From positions 320,077-384,076 of the forward strand of contig VSDK01011733.1 in NCBI GenBank assembly GCA_009767595.1: 64,000 nucleotides of DNA, read 5' to 3'. Shown piece after piece: positions 11,542 through 22,684 of this stretch. The notes beneath the pieces were generated by a model. The model saw only the letters and a list, made by a program, of their open reading frames with translations. It was not told where the DNA came from and searched no databases. Numbering within the stretch: the first letter of the stretch is position 1; the number at the start of each line of letters is the position of its first letter. The DNA comes from Symbiodinium kawagutii (taxonomy: Eukaryota > Sar > Dinophyceae > Suessiales > Symbiodiniaceae). The position numbers were made by a program, and so were the translations under genes.

Positions 11542-13643
11542 ATACGATGGCTTGATCACTTGATAACTGGCTATCCAGTCATATTCAATCATGGTAAGCA
11601 AATTCAAGCATTCTTCAACTCCAATAACTAGGATGATGTTTGCTGATCTTTTCTGCGCATATCCATCATATCCCTGAATAGTAGACACGAATGGCGAGGA
11701 ACTGAGCAGCTGAAAAAAACAAGCTTGACGGATGTTGATGATCCCAACATGAGACCCACATCAATCAACCAGCCCCGAGCTTTATCATAGCCACTGGGGC
11801 TTGATTTGTGGGATCTCTGGCGGGAAACTGAAGCTGGTTGTTTCAAGTATCTGGTACCAACCGCGGGACTTCTTGGAAGCTAGGGGGGCCAGCTGATCGC
11901 GCGATACGCGGTCGTGGGGCTTCGATACGTGAGACGACCCTTTTCCTCGAAGCCACGACTGAACCCCAACGACCAAAGCTGCAACAACTGCGCAATGAAC
12001 CAACCAACAATAACAACCAACAGGCTGGTCAACAGTAACAACCAACAACATATGGTTGAGATGGCTGGTTAAACAGCTGGCTAATGGTTGATGATTTGTG
12101 CGTTGGTCGCAGTCAGCTTCAACAAGTCATGTCTCAACGAGTTTTTCCCGTGGCGAGGCCCCTGCATTTCTGCCTATGGGTGGCCTCCCTGGCAGACTCC
12201 AGCTGTTTGGGGGCCGATGGCCTGGAGGACCTGCAATGGTTGCGTTGCTGGGTTGATGGGTTGGTGGATTGGTGGGTTGGTGGGTTGGTGGGTGATGTTG
12301 ATTACACTCCGGTGATCTAACATAGCAATGGAAAATCATCATTTTTCTAGGGAAACCCTTGGAAATCAACTATAACTGGTGGATTTTCCATTGCTATGTT
12401 AGATCGCCAGAGGAAAATCATAGGGATGATCATACATGATTAATCATCGGGTTGATGACGGTGAATGATGCAAAATTCCACTCGTGATCCCTGAATATTG
12501 ATCCGTGAGAAAAGGGACATGGTACAGATACACCATGATCGGCAGCAGTGATACAATGATGATTGATGTTGGTTGACAGGATGCTTGACGACTATTTCAC
12601 CACTCGCCCACTGAGTGGTTCAACGGAATGACAATCGCAATGCTTGGATGGATCAACAGCTGGCCCAGCGAAATCATCAGCGACGCCCCGAAGCTGCGTC
12701 GCAACCTATCGTTGCACAAGCTAGGGCTAGTTGTGAGATTGAGGTTGAGGTACCCTGGCAAGCGACGTACCAGGCATATATCAAGTTTCCATGACATTTG
12801 ATCAACCAGAAAAAAAATGATGTTGGGCGGCTTTCGGTGGGTCAAGAATTCCTGTGGCCGTGGTGTTTTGCAACCATAAGATGTTGACAGATGTTGAACG
12901 ATTCCCATGGTGCTTGCAGCATTGACTCGTTAGCCATCGGGCAATTTTCCAGGTCAAACAAAAACGGCAAATTTTGATCACGGCTGATGATTCTAAATTC
13001 TAGCCGTATATTCCATCACCTTAATTTTCGGCCATCATGGCGATGACAATAAGTTGTGGAATCGCCCAATTTGCATGGTGCTGTATTCGCAAGTGTCAAG
13101 AGTATGAGCCATGGTCATTAGCCACCATTTGGCCACAATTTTGACTTTGACGGGTGGCTAACCACTACAGCCACTGTACCTCCACGTAAAAATCCACCAT
13201 TTCACCACCATGACAGGGCCACAGGGGAGGCTAGGAGCCCTGTGGGCCACCCCTGGGCCTTCCCGGCGCCAGGACATTAAGGTCTTGCTGTGCCTCGGCT
13301 GGTTCCGGGTGGGCCTATCGTTTCTTGTCCCTGGCTGAGACAGACCTTTGGCCAATAGATGCCCATAGGATGCCCATAGTCAGAAGAACATCTCAACATA
13401 GATTAGCCTGGTATCAAATGACTGGGCATAGTCATCAACCAACTTGGCATGCAGGAAATAAACATAGACTAGCCTGGTCATTCTGGGAATGTTCACTAGG
13501 GTGCCAGGGTACCCGTAGCTGCATGATTTATGATCCGCTGACCTCATCAAATATGTATGGCCCCCAACTCATTTGTGGTCGGCAATCAATTGGCTTAAGT
13601 CGGAGGCACCATTTTGGCCCAGACGAGTCCCTGCTGTGCTGCC
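11542..13643. other. Spacer with a foldback element and GC-rich islands
   Basis: GC-rich islands at 11,840-11,950, 12,140-12,240 and 13,160-13,330 are open in several frames on both strands. The last contains a hydrophobic frame (DIKVLLCLGWFRVGLSFLVP) after a CCAG at about 13,271, but its strand and boundaries are unclear. A GGTTGGTGGATTGGTGGGTT-type run lies at 12,250-12,290. Confidence 0.35.
12311..12408. repeat. Foldback (MITE-like) element, family 3
   Basis: The left arm begins GGTGATCTAACATAGC and the right arm ends GCTATGTTAGATCGCC. The arms are 27 bp each with one mismatch, around a loop of about 44 bp. The arm core is shared with the element at 42,661-42,792 and with a truncated piece near 16,005-16,035. 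No transposase frame is present, so it is non-autonomous or intron-associated. Confidence 0.75.
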
Positions 13644-15626
13644 ATGGAGGGCGAGGTCGCCATGGCGGAGGCCTCCGAAGACCTTCCAGCAGATTTTTGG
13701 GAACTGCATCGCCAGTTGGCGAGGTGTTACGCGGCCGACATTGTGCGACTGGGGGGGAGGTGCTCCCGGAGCGAGGAGAAATCTGCGGAGATGTCCGAAC
13801 AGCTGTGGAAAGCTGCACCGCGGCGCAACTCGCAGAGCATCCAAGAGAGGCGAGAGAAATCTCTGAGGATTTTGAAACTGCAGCTCCAAGGTGTGTCCAA
13901 GGATGACCCATCGTCGTCCACAATGGCACTGGTGCCACACCACTGTTGGGTCGACTCCAAGAGAAAGGTCACCAAGGGGAAACGCGGTCGCAGCAAGGAA
14001 GGCCCTACAAGGTCCTCCGTGCCGGCAGAACTGGATGCAGACGAGGTTCCAGCAAGGAGTTGTGTCCTGCATCCGGGTGGCAGCTTCCGGACGGTTTGGA
14101 ACTTTAGCATGGCCCTGTGTGTCCTGTACGATTTGATGGTAATCCCGTTGAATGTCTTTGAGGTACCTTCCAGTGTGGTGATTGATATGTTTGATTGGAT
14201 GATCCAGATTTTCTGGAACTTGGATTTCTTTATCTCCTTCATCACGGGGTACTATGACCAGGGAGCCCTGGTCACCAGCCTGCCGAAGATTGCGAAGCAC
14301 TATGCCAAGACCTGGCTGCTGTTCGATGCGGCGTTGCTGTCATTGGACTAGGCCTGCAGGAGCATTGAAGGGTCCAACAGGGGAGGCATGGAGTCCATGA
14401 TATGGTCCCGGTCGCTGCGCATGCTCCGGTTCCTACGCCTCATGAAAATGCTGCGCATGGTGAAGCTCCGCGGAGTCAACGAATTCTTGCAGGAATTCTT
14501 TCATTCACCGACAGCCTCCTTGTACTACAGCCTCTTCAGCAGCCTGATTCGCCTTTGCATCCTGAACCACCTAATTGCTTGCGCGTGGTTTGGCGCCAGC
14601 TATGTGGGCTCTGGTCAGAACTGGGTCGCAGTGCTGGGCATTGAGAATAGCAGCGTGGAGTTCCAATACCTCCTCTGCATTGCACTGGGCTTTTGCCCAG
14701 TTGGGCGTTGGCTCCAACCCAGCCCTGGCCACCAACGTGCCGGAGATGGCCTATGCCATTGTCATTGCCTTCCGATCTTTGATTACGGCTGCAACCCTCA
14801 TCAGCACTGTCGCAACCTGATGGCCGGCCTGAGTAAGATCAAGGAAGACGAAACCACCAAGTTCCGCATGTTGAGGGCTTACATGGCCCAGAACCACATT
14901 GAGCCCCAGCTGGCACAGAAGATCACACGATTCCTACGGTACCAATACACCCTGCAGCAAGAAGCCAGGTCAGCAGACATGCAGGTGCCACTGCTGGACA
15001 TGCTGTCTCCACAGCTGAAGGGTGAACTGCAGTTCGCGCGTTCGCGACGTGACCTCTGCAAGTTACAGGTGCTCAACGAGTTGTTCGAAATTCCGGACAG
15101 GCAAGTGGTTCATGTACTGCATCGGGTTGCTCAAGATGCCGTGAAGAATTTGGTCGTCGCAGCGGCGGATGTGATTTTCCTGGCCGGGAACCCAGCACCT
15201 GCTGCGATTCTGAAGTTGAGCGGCCAGTTGACGTACTGCAACGAGGACACAGACGAAGGAGCTGAGACCGTGAGCAGCGAAGTCTGGATCGCGGAGGTGG
15301 CTCTGTGGACCCCCTGGCACTACCTGGGCGACCTGGTCTCCTCAGATGTTTCGAGGGTGTCATCCTTGGACGTGGAGGTTTTCTGCCACGCCCTGTCGAC
15401 ATCGTGGCAAACCCAACGTGCGGCCAGCAGATACGCAGCCATCTTCTTGGAGAAGATGATCTGCCTCAACCACTGGACCGACACCTTCGTTTTGTCACGG
15501 GAGGCAGGCAGCCAGGCTGGAACGCTTCCGCGCCCGGAGCATGGCCACAGTTGGTCCCAGCGGTGCTGTTGTCTGCCACAGCGTTCGCCCAAGGTGAATG
15601 ACTTTTCAGGCGTGTTTGCCCGCTGA
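13644..15626 (+). pseudogene. Voltage-gated CNBD-type cation channel, disrupted
   Basis: The first ATG in good context is at 13,644; the frame upstream has no ATG. Order of parts: charged N-terminus; HPGGSFRTVWNF before S1 (about 14,085-14,160); S2 (about 14,195-14,250); S3; an arginine-rich S4 with RSLRMLRFLRLMKMLRMVKL (14,409-14,468); S5 LIRLCILNHLIACAWFGAS; a pore helix and GVG filter; S6 ending ATLISTVAT; a C-linker; and a cyclic-nucleotide-binding-like region to 15,626. This layout is that of EAG/HCN-type channels of the plasma membrane. Three lesions break it. TAG at 14,349-14,351 lies in the same frame as both halves (TGG to TAG would restore Trp). The frame slips near 14,670, so the pore and S6 (ALHWAFAQLGVGSNP) are read in another frame. 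It returns near 14,816. No introns are visible, so a processed copy is possible; clustered sequencing indels are the alternative. Confidence 0.8.
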
Positions 15627-15680
15627 AGCCGGTGAAGCCGGGGGCCCATGATGGTCCGTGATGGCCTATGTAATTTGACT

Positions 15681-15796
15681 TCTGGTTGGTGGTTTCAAAC
15701 GTTTTCTATTTTGCCAAGTAATTGACAACACATAGTTGGTTGGTTGACCATTTTTTTAAAATACGGGTTGAAACTGCAAGAAACCACCAACCAGAG
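15681..15796. repeat. Foldback (MITE-like) element, family 2, copy 1
   Basis: The arms are TCTGGTTGGTGGTTTCAA and, at the right, GAAACCACCAACCAGA, separated by about 80 bp. The interior contains AGTTGGTTGGTTGACC, also present in the copy at 49,443-49,547. No frame is present. Confidence 0.75.
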
Positions 15797-16448
15797 TATG
15801 TCCAGGCTGGTTTTATCCGCTGGCACCCCTGCATGCAGTACAGCTCGGCATCCTTCAGCTTGACAGCTGTTTCCATGAAGGAGGCTGAAACCTTGAAGAT
15901 CTCCAGGTCCTTTTTGCCCCAAGGGCGATCGAGATCTGTCGAGTTATCGATTATATAAGAGCATTAGGCGCAAGGGTAAGCACCCTTACCGAGCTCGAAA
16001 TGAAAACGACCATGTTAGATCATCAGAGGGTAACTGTGATCAACTTTAGTAAGCATTAGCAGCTGTCACTGCTCAATTTTTGAAGGATCAATCATCATGA
16101 GCCACGATCATCGACCATCATTGACGAACACTAAGAATTCATTAGCCATGATTCCCGTGATGCACTATTATTCCCATTGTTGGACATCATCAGCAGTTCT
16201 GACATGAACCATGAACCATCACTTGCTAGCTGCTAGTTATGAGTTAATCATGATGTAGAACTCAGTTCGGTAGCTATTAGCCACTAGCTATCAGGTAACC
16301 ATTGATGATCAGCAGTTCATTGAGCCATCAACACATCATTAAGCTGCTAATTATCAGCACTTAGCCATTGATGATCAGCAGTTAGCCATCATCAACCCAT
16401 AAAGCTGCGAGCTTCACCAGCCATCGCTGCTTCCTTACCCTTCCCAAG

Positions 16449-16569
16449 GTGGGCCAAAGCAGAGCCGAACAGCTCGGCAACCTACTCCCGACAGAAGCAG
16501 GCGCGGATCGTTCCACTTGGGCCACGGTGGAGGATATCCACCGTAGCCAACGATTCGCCTGCAATCAGT
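16449..16569 (+). CDS. Probable exon, unidentified
   Basis: After an AAG at 16,446-16,448 the frame reads GQSRAEQLGNLLPTEAGADR, then STWATVEDIHRSQRFACNQW, and ends near a GTG|GTTAGC donor-like site. Its base composition is richer in GC than the ATCAGCAGTTAGCC-type repeats upstream and the CATCAACCA-type DNA downstream. The minus strand is also open here, so the strand call is tentative. Confidence 0.35.
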
Positions 16570-17127
16570 GGTTAGCCATAGCTTCAAAACAGGCATCAAC
16601 TACTGGTAGTCATAACACACCTTCAACTGTTGGTAATCAACTAGGGTAGTCAACTAGCTTCATTACAAGTTGACAGTAGTCATCAACCATCAACTAGGGT
16701 AATCATTGACAAACCATCAGCCAGCCACCGCTCAACCACTACTTTACCACTAACCAGCCACTAATCAACCACTCACCAGCCACTAATCAATTATTGATTC
16801 ACGGTAGTCATTAACTGTCAATGATGATAATTGTATGGATCCTGATGGTTAATGATGGTTAATGATGGTAAATGATGGTTAATGATGGTTAATGACGATT
16901 CTTGTATAACTGTATGACAATTTGTATGTAATTGTCATAGTCATTAACGACGCATCAACCACTAAGCAGCCAATCATCAACAGCTGACCATCGCGGCTGC
17001 ACCAGGTGGTTCAGCTGCCCGCTCTGCACATTGCAGCAGGCTTAGGCGGGGCGACGCAACACTGGAGGGGGTGACTGCGGGTTGGGTACCTTGGTGGGAT
17101 TTTGCTCCAAAATATGTGGTTGTACAT
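16570..17127. other. Satellite-like spacer
   Basis: It has CAACCACTAATCAACCACT-type repeats, then five tandem GATGGTTAAT-type units at 16,849-16,898. I see no coding region. Confidence 0.5.
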
Positions 17128-17232
17128 GGTGGTTTCTCAAAATCGCGGGCCCCCCAAATGGGTGGTTTATAACTGACCCATACTATTTGGAGGATGATAA
17201 CTGGGGGCAGCCCCGTTTTGAGAAACACCCAT
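17128..17232. repeat. Foldback (MITE-like) element, family 1, copy 1
   Basis: The left arm is GGTGGTTTCTCAAAAT followed by a GGGCCCCCCAAAT block. The right arm is CCCCGTTTTGAGAAACACCC. The trinucleotide CAT flanks both ends. Relatives occur at 24,485-24,602 and 60,801-60,906. Confidence 0.75.
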
Positions 17233-17837
17233 ATGCTTGTTGCTAAATGCAGGGATACCACGGTTCGATCGAAGAGATTTCGTTTCGGTTGCTTAATTAT
17301 GGAATGGGACGGTCAGAAATTGAATAGCGGTTCTTTCTGTAACGCTTCGGTTGTCGGCTCGGTTCGGACCGATTCGTGTCCATAGATAATCGGTTCTTAT
17401 CGAAACCAACTCTCGCCAGGATCAGCTCATACCACGGCCAAGTCAAATCAATCATATGAATGGTTTTTGCGGGGTAGTGTTGTTGATGGATGGCTGTCGG
17501 GGTTTCTTCTTGTTCTTTGTTTGATTTTTTTGCCTACTCTTGGGGTGATAGGTATGGCTGCGGAGCAGCACTTATTTGCGCCGTTGTCTCTCATAATGTT
17601 GTGCTTGGGCTTTGGCGTTCCCTACGTTTTGGCTTTTGGAATTTAATTGGCCTTGCCCGGCCGCCGAAGTCCACAGAAAACCCCCGCGGATTGAAGTCAT
17701 AACCTTTTGCTCGAAGGCCGCTTCTTCTAACCAACTGCGCCGCAACCCCTTGGCCTCGCACGGCGGCCCGACTCCTGTGATTTGCTCCTCGGTCCTTTGG
17801 TCCAGGGCTTGTGGTTTTCTTTCTGGCTGGGGGCTAA

Positions 17838-18130
17838 AATCTTCCTACCGCTGTCTCGTAGGCTGTTTTTTGGCGTTGGCTGGGCGCCGGGGGGGTTTGG
17901 AGGGGAGGCGGGGGACAAAATCTTCCTACCGCAGTCTCGTAGGCTGTTTTTGGGCGTTGGCTGGGCGCAGGCGGGGCCGGAGGGGGGGGGGAGCACCGCA
18001 GTCTCGTAGGCTGTTTTTGGGCGTTGGCTGGGCGCAGGCGGGGGCCGGAGGGGAGGTGAGGCGCAAAATCTTCCTACCGCAGTCTCGTAGGCTGCTTTTT
18101 GGCGTTTGCTGGGTGCAGGCCGGGCTGCAG
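17838..18130 (+). repeat. GC-rich minisatellite, about four units of 70-80 bp
   Basis: Units begin (C)AAAATCTTCCTACCG, continue AGTCTCGTAGGCTG and TTTTTGGGCGTTGGCTGGGC, and end in a variable G-rich stretch. Unit starts are near 17,838, 17,917, 17,994 (5' truncated) and 18,063. Each unit has a small hairpin, CCTAC..GTAGG. The long + frame and the minus 183-codon frame across it come from the repeat. Flanks at 17,240-17,400 and 18,150-18,370 are rich in GGTTCGGTT words. Confidence 0.85.
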
Positions 18131-18652
18131 GCCAGGTTTTTGGTTCGTCGGTTCGTCCCGGTTTGATTCGCAGGATTTCGTAATTGATCATGGTTCGGTT
18201 CATACTTATTTCGGTTCGGTGTTGGTTCGGTTCCTTTGTTTCCGGTTCCTTCCCTTTCATTGCATGATTGGGGTTCAATTCCTAACGATTCTTTCTTGAG
18301 TGGTTCGAAACCGGGTCAATTCATTATTTGCAATGGTTTAGGTTCCCGATTCGATTCTATACCACCCTGTAAATGGTAGTCGTGATCATCGGTATGATTG
18401 GTAGTGGCCGCATGGTGGTTCATGATGGTTGGTCAAGGGAACTCCTGGGAATATAGGGGTCTTCCGACAACTTACCAGTCAGCTGTGCAACCGACCAGTC
18501 AGCAACGAACCATCCAACCCACCAACCACTCCCAGCTGTTCTAGCCATCTTGGCCAATTTGGCACCCAAAAAACTCTCTGAAACAATGATGAGCAAACCA
18601 TCAGCACCCCGTAGTTGGATGCTGAACCATGGGATCTTCACCGTGACCGTGA

Positions 18653-18796
18653 CCTGCCTTGGGGGAATGCCTTGGTGCCGGTGCCTCGTCAGGCTGCATT
18701 CCGGCCATGGAGATGATCCTGGACCACACGGGGAATTCCTCACTGGAGCCTGGGCGGGGTGTGACCGCGGAGGTGGATACCTGGGGTTGGGATGGC
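18653..18796 (+). CDS. Probable exon, unidentified
   Basis: The frame opens after TGA at 18,650 and reads IPAMEMILDHTGNSSLEPGR, then GVTAEVDTWGWDG. G/C-ending codons dominate, and it is followed within a few bases by GT-containing donor-like sequence near 18,797. Two other + frames are partly open, so boundaries are uncertain. The family is not recognised. Confidence 0.35.
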
Positions 18797-19212
18797 AGTG
18801 GTCAATGGTGAATGGCAATGGTTGAGGACTGGCTATGGGTCAAGCAGTTAACCAACCAATCATAGGGGGTTCTAACCAACCAATCGTAGGGAAAACCATG
18901 ATTAATGATGGGGAACCAGGGGGACTAAGGTTTTTGACCCACTGCCAAATGATGCTCAACCATGAGTATATGCTTGGTGGTTTATGGCTGACGACTGAAA
19001 ACCATCACCATGACTAAATGGTTGAGTCCAGCCATGGTCGTGAACCAACTGATCAACCATGGTCAACAATCAGAAGGGCTTTACAAATGGTGGTCAGCCA
19101 TGACTAACTGGAGTCAAGATCGATTTGACAGTTCGAGTCTTATTGACAAGCTACTGAACGACACAGTGACGGCTGCTGTCATGGTCATGATGTGGTAACA
19201 ATGGTGACATCC

Positions 19213-19347
19213 AAAAAGGATCGCCAGCAGCCAGTGATCATCCCTCGGCCCATCGGGCAGATCAGCTGGGACGATCCATTGGGGAGATCCCTCACCTTCG
19301 CATCTCAGGAGGAGATCAATCGCTTTTGTCCCTTGGCACGGCCGTGA
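19213..19347 (+). CDS. Probable exon ending in a stop, unidentified
   Basis: The frame reads KKDRQQPVIIPRPIGQISWD, then DPLGRSLTFASQEEINRFCP and LARP, ending at TGA 19,345-19,347. The amino-acid composition and GC-rich third positions look like real coding sequence in an AT-richer surrounding. It could be a terminal exon. No family is recognised. Confidence 0.45.
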   Translation, partial: KKDRQQPVIIPRPIGQISWDDPLGRSLTFASQEEINRFCPLARP

Positions 19348-19920
19348 CGCCATGTGACACCCAACGCTTGAGAACCGGAGTGGTTGAATGGTCCAGCTGC
19401 TTGTCATGGTTAGATGGTTACGAAGGTTGCAATAATTAAGCATAATGATAGCTGGCTGCTATCTTTGGCCGCTTCCTCGTCCTGCCACAGCGCAGACTCT
19501 TCTGAGTTGATGATGGAGAGAGAGGATAGGGAATGATAACAAGATGATTAATACCCCCCCATTTGTATCCATTTGTGGTATCACCAGCTCTTTGTGGGTA
19601 AATTCATGGTGGTTTGTTCATTTGGATCTATTGTGTGGATGTTCAAAAGTGATCGGTGATTCTTTGTAATGATGCACACAGTGGTTGATGATTCTCAATC
19701 ACATGTACTGGTCATAAATTTTCGGATGAACAGTTCAAAGGTTTGATATCACTCAGCGACTGTTGAGATATTATGTGGCATCATGCTTTGCCCAACGCGC
19801 TGACCAGTGAAGAGGGGCGTATTCTTGTTACTAAATTGCCTAGCAAATGAACGTTGATGTAATCGGCCAAATGCTGTAGTACCACCCAGCCACCCTAGTC
19901 GCCCCCCCATCGGTACTCAG

Positions 19921-20033
19921 GTTTTTGCGGTGACCGCGAGTTCTACTGCGCCTTGCACGATGCAGTTTTCAATGGCAGGGCCAAGGCCAGGTGGGCTGCC
20001 ATCGAGGGGCCTGGTTTCCAGCAGAAGCCATGA
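19921..20033 (+). CDS. Probable exon, unidentified
   Basis: Directly after a GTACTCAG acceptor-like site at 19,913-19,920 the frame reads FCGDREFYCALHDAVFNGRA, then KARWAAIEGPGFQQKP, to TGA at 20,031. Third codon positions are strongly G/C. A good donor, CTG|GTAAGT, lies slightly downstream at about 20,047 in another frame, so the exon may continue in a different frame than I chose. The family is not recognised. Confidence 0.4.
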
Positions 20034-21431
20034 CAACCAGGCAGCTGGTAAGTGCATATTTGATCATCGGTCTGATCAGTATACCGAGGTGTTCACAGGT
20101 CATTTCCATGGATTTCCCTGGATTTTTTGCCGCATTCGTCCCATGGTGCCGGGGCACCTTGACCGCTACTGTGGAGCGCAGTGCTTCAGGCAGCCGTTTG
20201 GCTTTTGGAGCAACACGCGGACCCTTCGGTCTCTTGGCGTGGTGGGGTCAGTGGCAGTATGAATGGTTGATCCGTATCATCGAACCCCCGGTACTTGACC
20301 AATAACCGCCATTTGCTGGTTCTGAAATGGTTGCATTCACGGTTATTCGTTATTATCCACCGGGCTGTTTGTTTGGGAACTGCTTGGAGCCCGCGGTACC
20401 CAGGGCTACCCCTTTCAAGAGGCGTCAGGGGCTCCATGAGTGGCCACTAATTAAATGTTAATACCAGTAGACCAAACTTGCTTGGAGTTAGCTGTACTTG
20501 GCCATCACCAGACACAGTGGACCATCAACATCCATCAACCTTTTTCGGATATCATTCATAATGTCCAATATATTGGACTTTATTTAAGCAATTCAATTGC
20601 AACTGTCTTTTTCTTTTAAAAGCACCTGATGCTGAGAGGGGCGAATCCCTTGCAAGCACTGGACCCGCAGAAATTTGGGGTACTGTCGGGTACCGTCGGT
20701 GATGGTCCTTTTCGAAGGTGGGAATTTTTGGAAGCTAGGAAACCTTCTTTTCCAGCCTGCCAGTCCGCTAGTTTGGACCACACAATCTTCAGAGAAGGTG
20801 GTGACTCTTAAGATCTCTTAAGCTGTGAATTCATTTTCTTCAAACAGTTGAGCGGGAGTTGCTTGGTAGCAGCAAGCACCGCAGCAATTCTGCATCATGA
20901 TCGGGGATCGAGTGGGAGACCAGCAAAACTGAGGTCTTCCCAACAGCAAGTGTGTGATGGCAAGCGTATCTTCAACTTTGGCAAAAGGTCCCACATCACT
21001 GATGACTGTGAACCATCAGATTGACACCATAAGATCCACAAGCCATCAGCAATGATTGCCCTTTTGTGCCAAGAATCAGCAATGATTATTTATATCAAAC
21101 CGTCAGTTGATGATGATCAATACCAGTTGACTAGTTTGATGGTTGATTTTCCAAAAACGGTTGAGGGGAAAAATCAGTCACCACACAAATCATATTCATG
21201 ATTGGTCATCATGAATCGCCAACAGAACATTTGTATTAGCCATGGCCCACCATCAATCAAACCATCATTTGACCATGGTTAAACCATGATAAACTCATTA
21301 ATTTAACCATGATTTAAGCATCATTAGTCAATCCACCATCTATCAAACTATCATCCAACCATCATCCCACCATCATTCAACCATGCTCAAGCCTCCTTGC
21401 CAAGCAGCTCCCCCTACACCACTGCTGTGAG
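20034..21431. other. Spacer or intron-like DNA
   Basis: A GC-rich patch at 20,100-20,260 is open in two + frames. A possible SINE-like relic lies near 20,370-20,440. From 21,220 to 21,400 the sequence is AACCATCATTT-type low complexity. No supported gene. Confidence 0.4.
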
Positions 21432-21608
21432 GTGAAAAACATGGAGGGCTTCTCGGCTCTCCATTGGTTAGCCCTGCGTAGCATGGACGAGGACCAGGAC
21501 GTTGAGGCCGGGTGGTGGTGCCCATGGTGCTATCCCGCGCGTTGGCGTGACCTGGGAGCGCTGGAGAGACAGAGTAGTGACCTTTTTGGGGGGCATAGTA
21601 GATGCTAA
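21432..21608 (+). CDS. Ankyrin-like exon 1
   Basis: The frame reads VKNMEGFSALHWLALRSMDE, then DQDVEAGWWCPWCYPARWRD and a short tail, ending at TAA 21,606. An ATG in good context lies at 21,441. NMEGFSALHWLA matches the start of an ankyrin repeat (DxxGxTALHWAA). The next exon-like island, at 21,946, has the other half of such a repeat, so the two probably belong to one gene with an intron containing the (TA)n tract and a foldback element. The donor is not evident, and the true 3' end may precede the TAA. Confidence 0.45.
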   Translation: MKNMEGFSALHWLALRSMDEDQDVEAGWWCPWCYPARWRDLGALERQSSDLFGGHSRC

Positions 21609-21655
21609 TGATGTTGGTAATATATCAAATTGGGACTATTAATTCAATTACTAGT

Positions 21656-21762
21656 AATGTATATATATATAGTTATATAACTTATATTTATATATAAATA
21701 AAAATATGAATGAATAAATGAATAAATAAATAAATAAATATATATATATATATATATTAATT
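21656..21762. repeat. (TA)n / (TAAA)n AT-rich microsatellite
   Basis: Alternating TA tracts and AAATAAAT-type units, located between the two ankyrin-like exons. Low complexity; no frame. Confidence 0.9.
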
Positions 21763-21791
21763 TAGATACTAAGAATGTATTGTAATATATC

Positions 21792-21862
21792 AAAAGAACA
21801 TAGCCCCTCCTATTGACATCTTGATACCGCTCATATCAGTATCAAGAGGGGCTATTTTCTTT
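21792..21862. repeat. Short foldback element, family 4
   Basis: The left arm AAAAGAACATAGCCCCTC pairs with the right arm GAGGGGCTATTTTCTTT. A second inner pair, CTTGATAC with GTATCAAG, tightens the hairpin. Length is 71 bp, inside the presumed intron of the ankyrin-like gene. Confidence 0.65.
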
Positions 21863-21945
21863 CGATCATGGTTGAAAAAAAACATTTCATGTCTGTCAGT
21901 GCTAGTGTACCTCCATAGTGCCAATACGTGGGTGTACCTCCATAG

Positions 21946-22158
21946 CTTGCTTGGCTAAACTTCCTCGGGAGTTTGGGTCCCAGTTTCCGCTGTTCCCGGT
22001 GTGCGTTGTTGGGTCGGTTCACCATTACTGGCACCGCCAGGAAGTCGTTCGATGTCTCATCCGTTCGGGTGCATCGGTGGAGCAAAGCACCGAGGAAGGT
22101 GCGCGGGTCGCGCCGGCGCCGGTCTCGCTGAGGAAGGGACCCAGTGGGTGTGACCATG
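21946..22158 (+). CDS. Ankyrin-like exon 2
   Basis: It follows a CATAG acceptor-like site and ends at a CATG|GTAGGT donor (22,158). The frame reads LAKLPREFGSQFPLFPVC, VVGSVHHYWHRQEVVRCLIR, then SGASVEQSTEEGARVAPAPV. QEVVRCLIRSGASVEQ matches the second helix and loop of an ankyrin repeat (EVVRLLLEAGADVN). Codons are GC-rich. It belongs with the exon-like islands at 21,432 and 22,537 by strand and theme. Ankyrin repeats mediate protein binding; the full protein is unknown. Confidence 0.5.
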
Positions 22159-22536
22159 GTAGGTGTTCGGGTGATGGGTGAAGAACTACCAGGGTGACAT
22201 GAGAAGAAGGGCTGATAGTGGTTACTGATGGGAAATTCATTGATGGTTAATGATGGTTAACAGTGGTGATGGTAGATATTGCTTCAGAATATTGAATAGT
22301 GACTACTACTAAGCATGTGCAGCGAGCGTTGATTCCTACCTTGCCACCAAAACAATGCAGCTTCAATCAGCTTCACCACTTATTATCAGAAAGTTATGAA
22401 CAGATATGATGCACCAACTCCCCTGCAGCCTTACCATCTGTTCACCAACAAATCTTCAACTGCCATCAGAAACAATGGTTTACCTGGTCAACTACCCTTA
22501 GTCAGCTACGTTTTCCGCAAGCTTCCCCTGGCATAG

Positions 22537-22684
22537 TTGGAACGTGGGCAGGTCCCCGGGGCCATCGCCCGCTGCGTAGGCAAGATCCCATTGGAGATGG
22601 CCGTGAAGCCGGGCAGTTTGTTCCCCAAGCACTTGCTCTACCTGCTGGCGCCTTCCTATCAGGTCATGGGGATGGGGAGTCATG
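22537..22684 (+). CDS. Probable exon 3 of the ankyrin-like gene
   Basis: After a GCATAG acceptor-like site the frame reads LERGQVPGAIARCVGKIPLE, then MAVKPGSLFPKHLLYLLAPS. GKIPLEMAVKPG resembles the start of a diverged ankyrin repeat (GxTPLHxAA). Third positions are GC-rich. The donor at the 3' end is unclear. Assignment to the same gene is inferred from position and the shared CATAG acceptor context. Confidence 0.35.

Noticed and set aside
13325-14300. Overlapping frames on both strands at the channel gene (193, 243 and 172 codons)
   Set aside because: Shadows of the channel coding frame, which has clear S1-S4 features.
17612-18278. 184- and 183-codon frames across the minisatellite
   Set aside because: Generated by the repeat; Gly/Arg-rich and Lys/Pro-rich artefacts.
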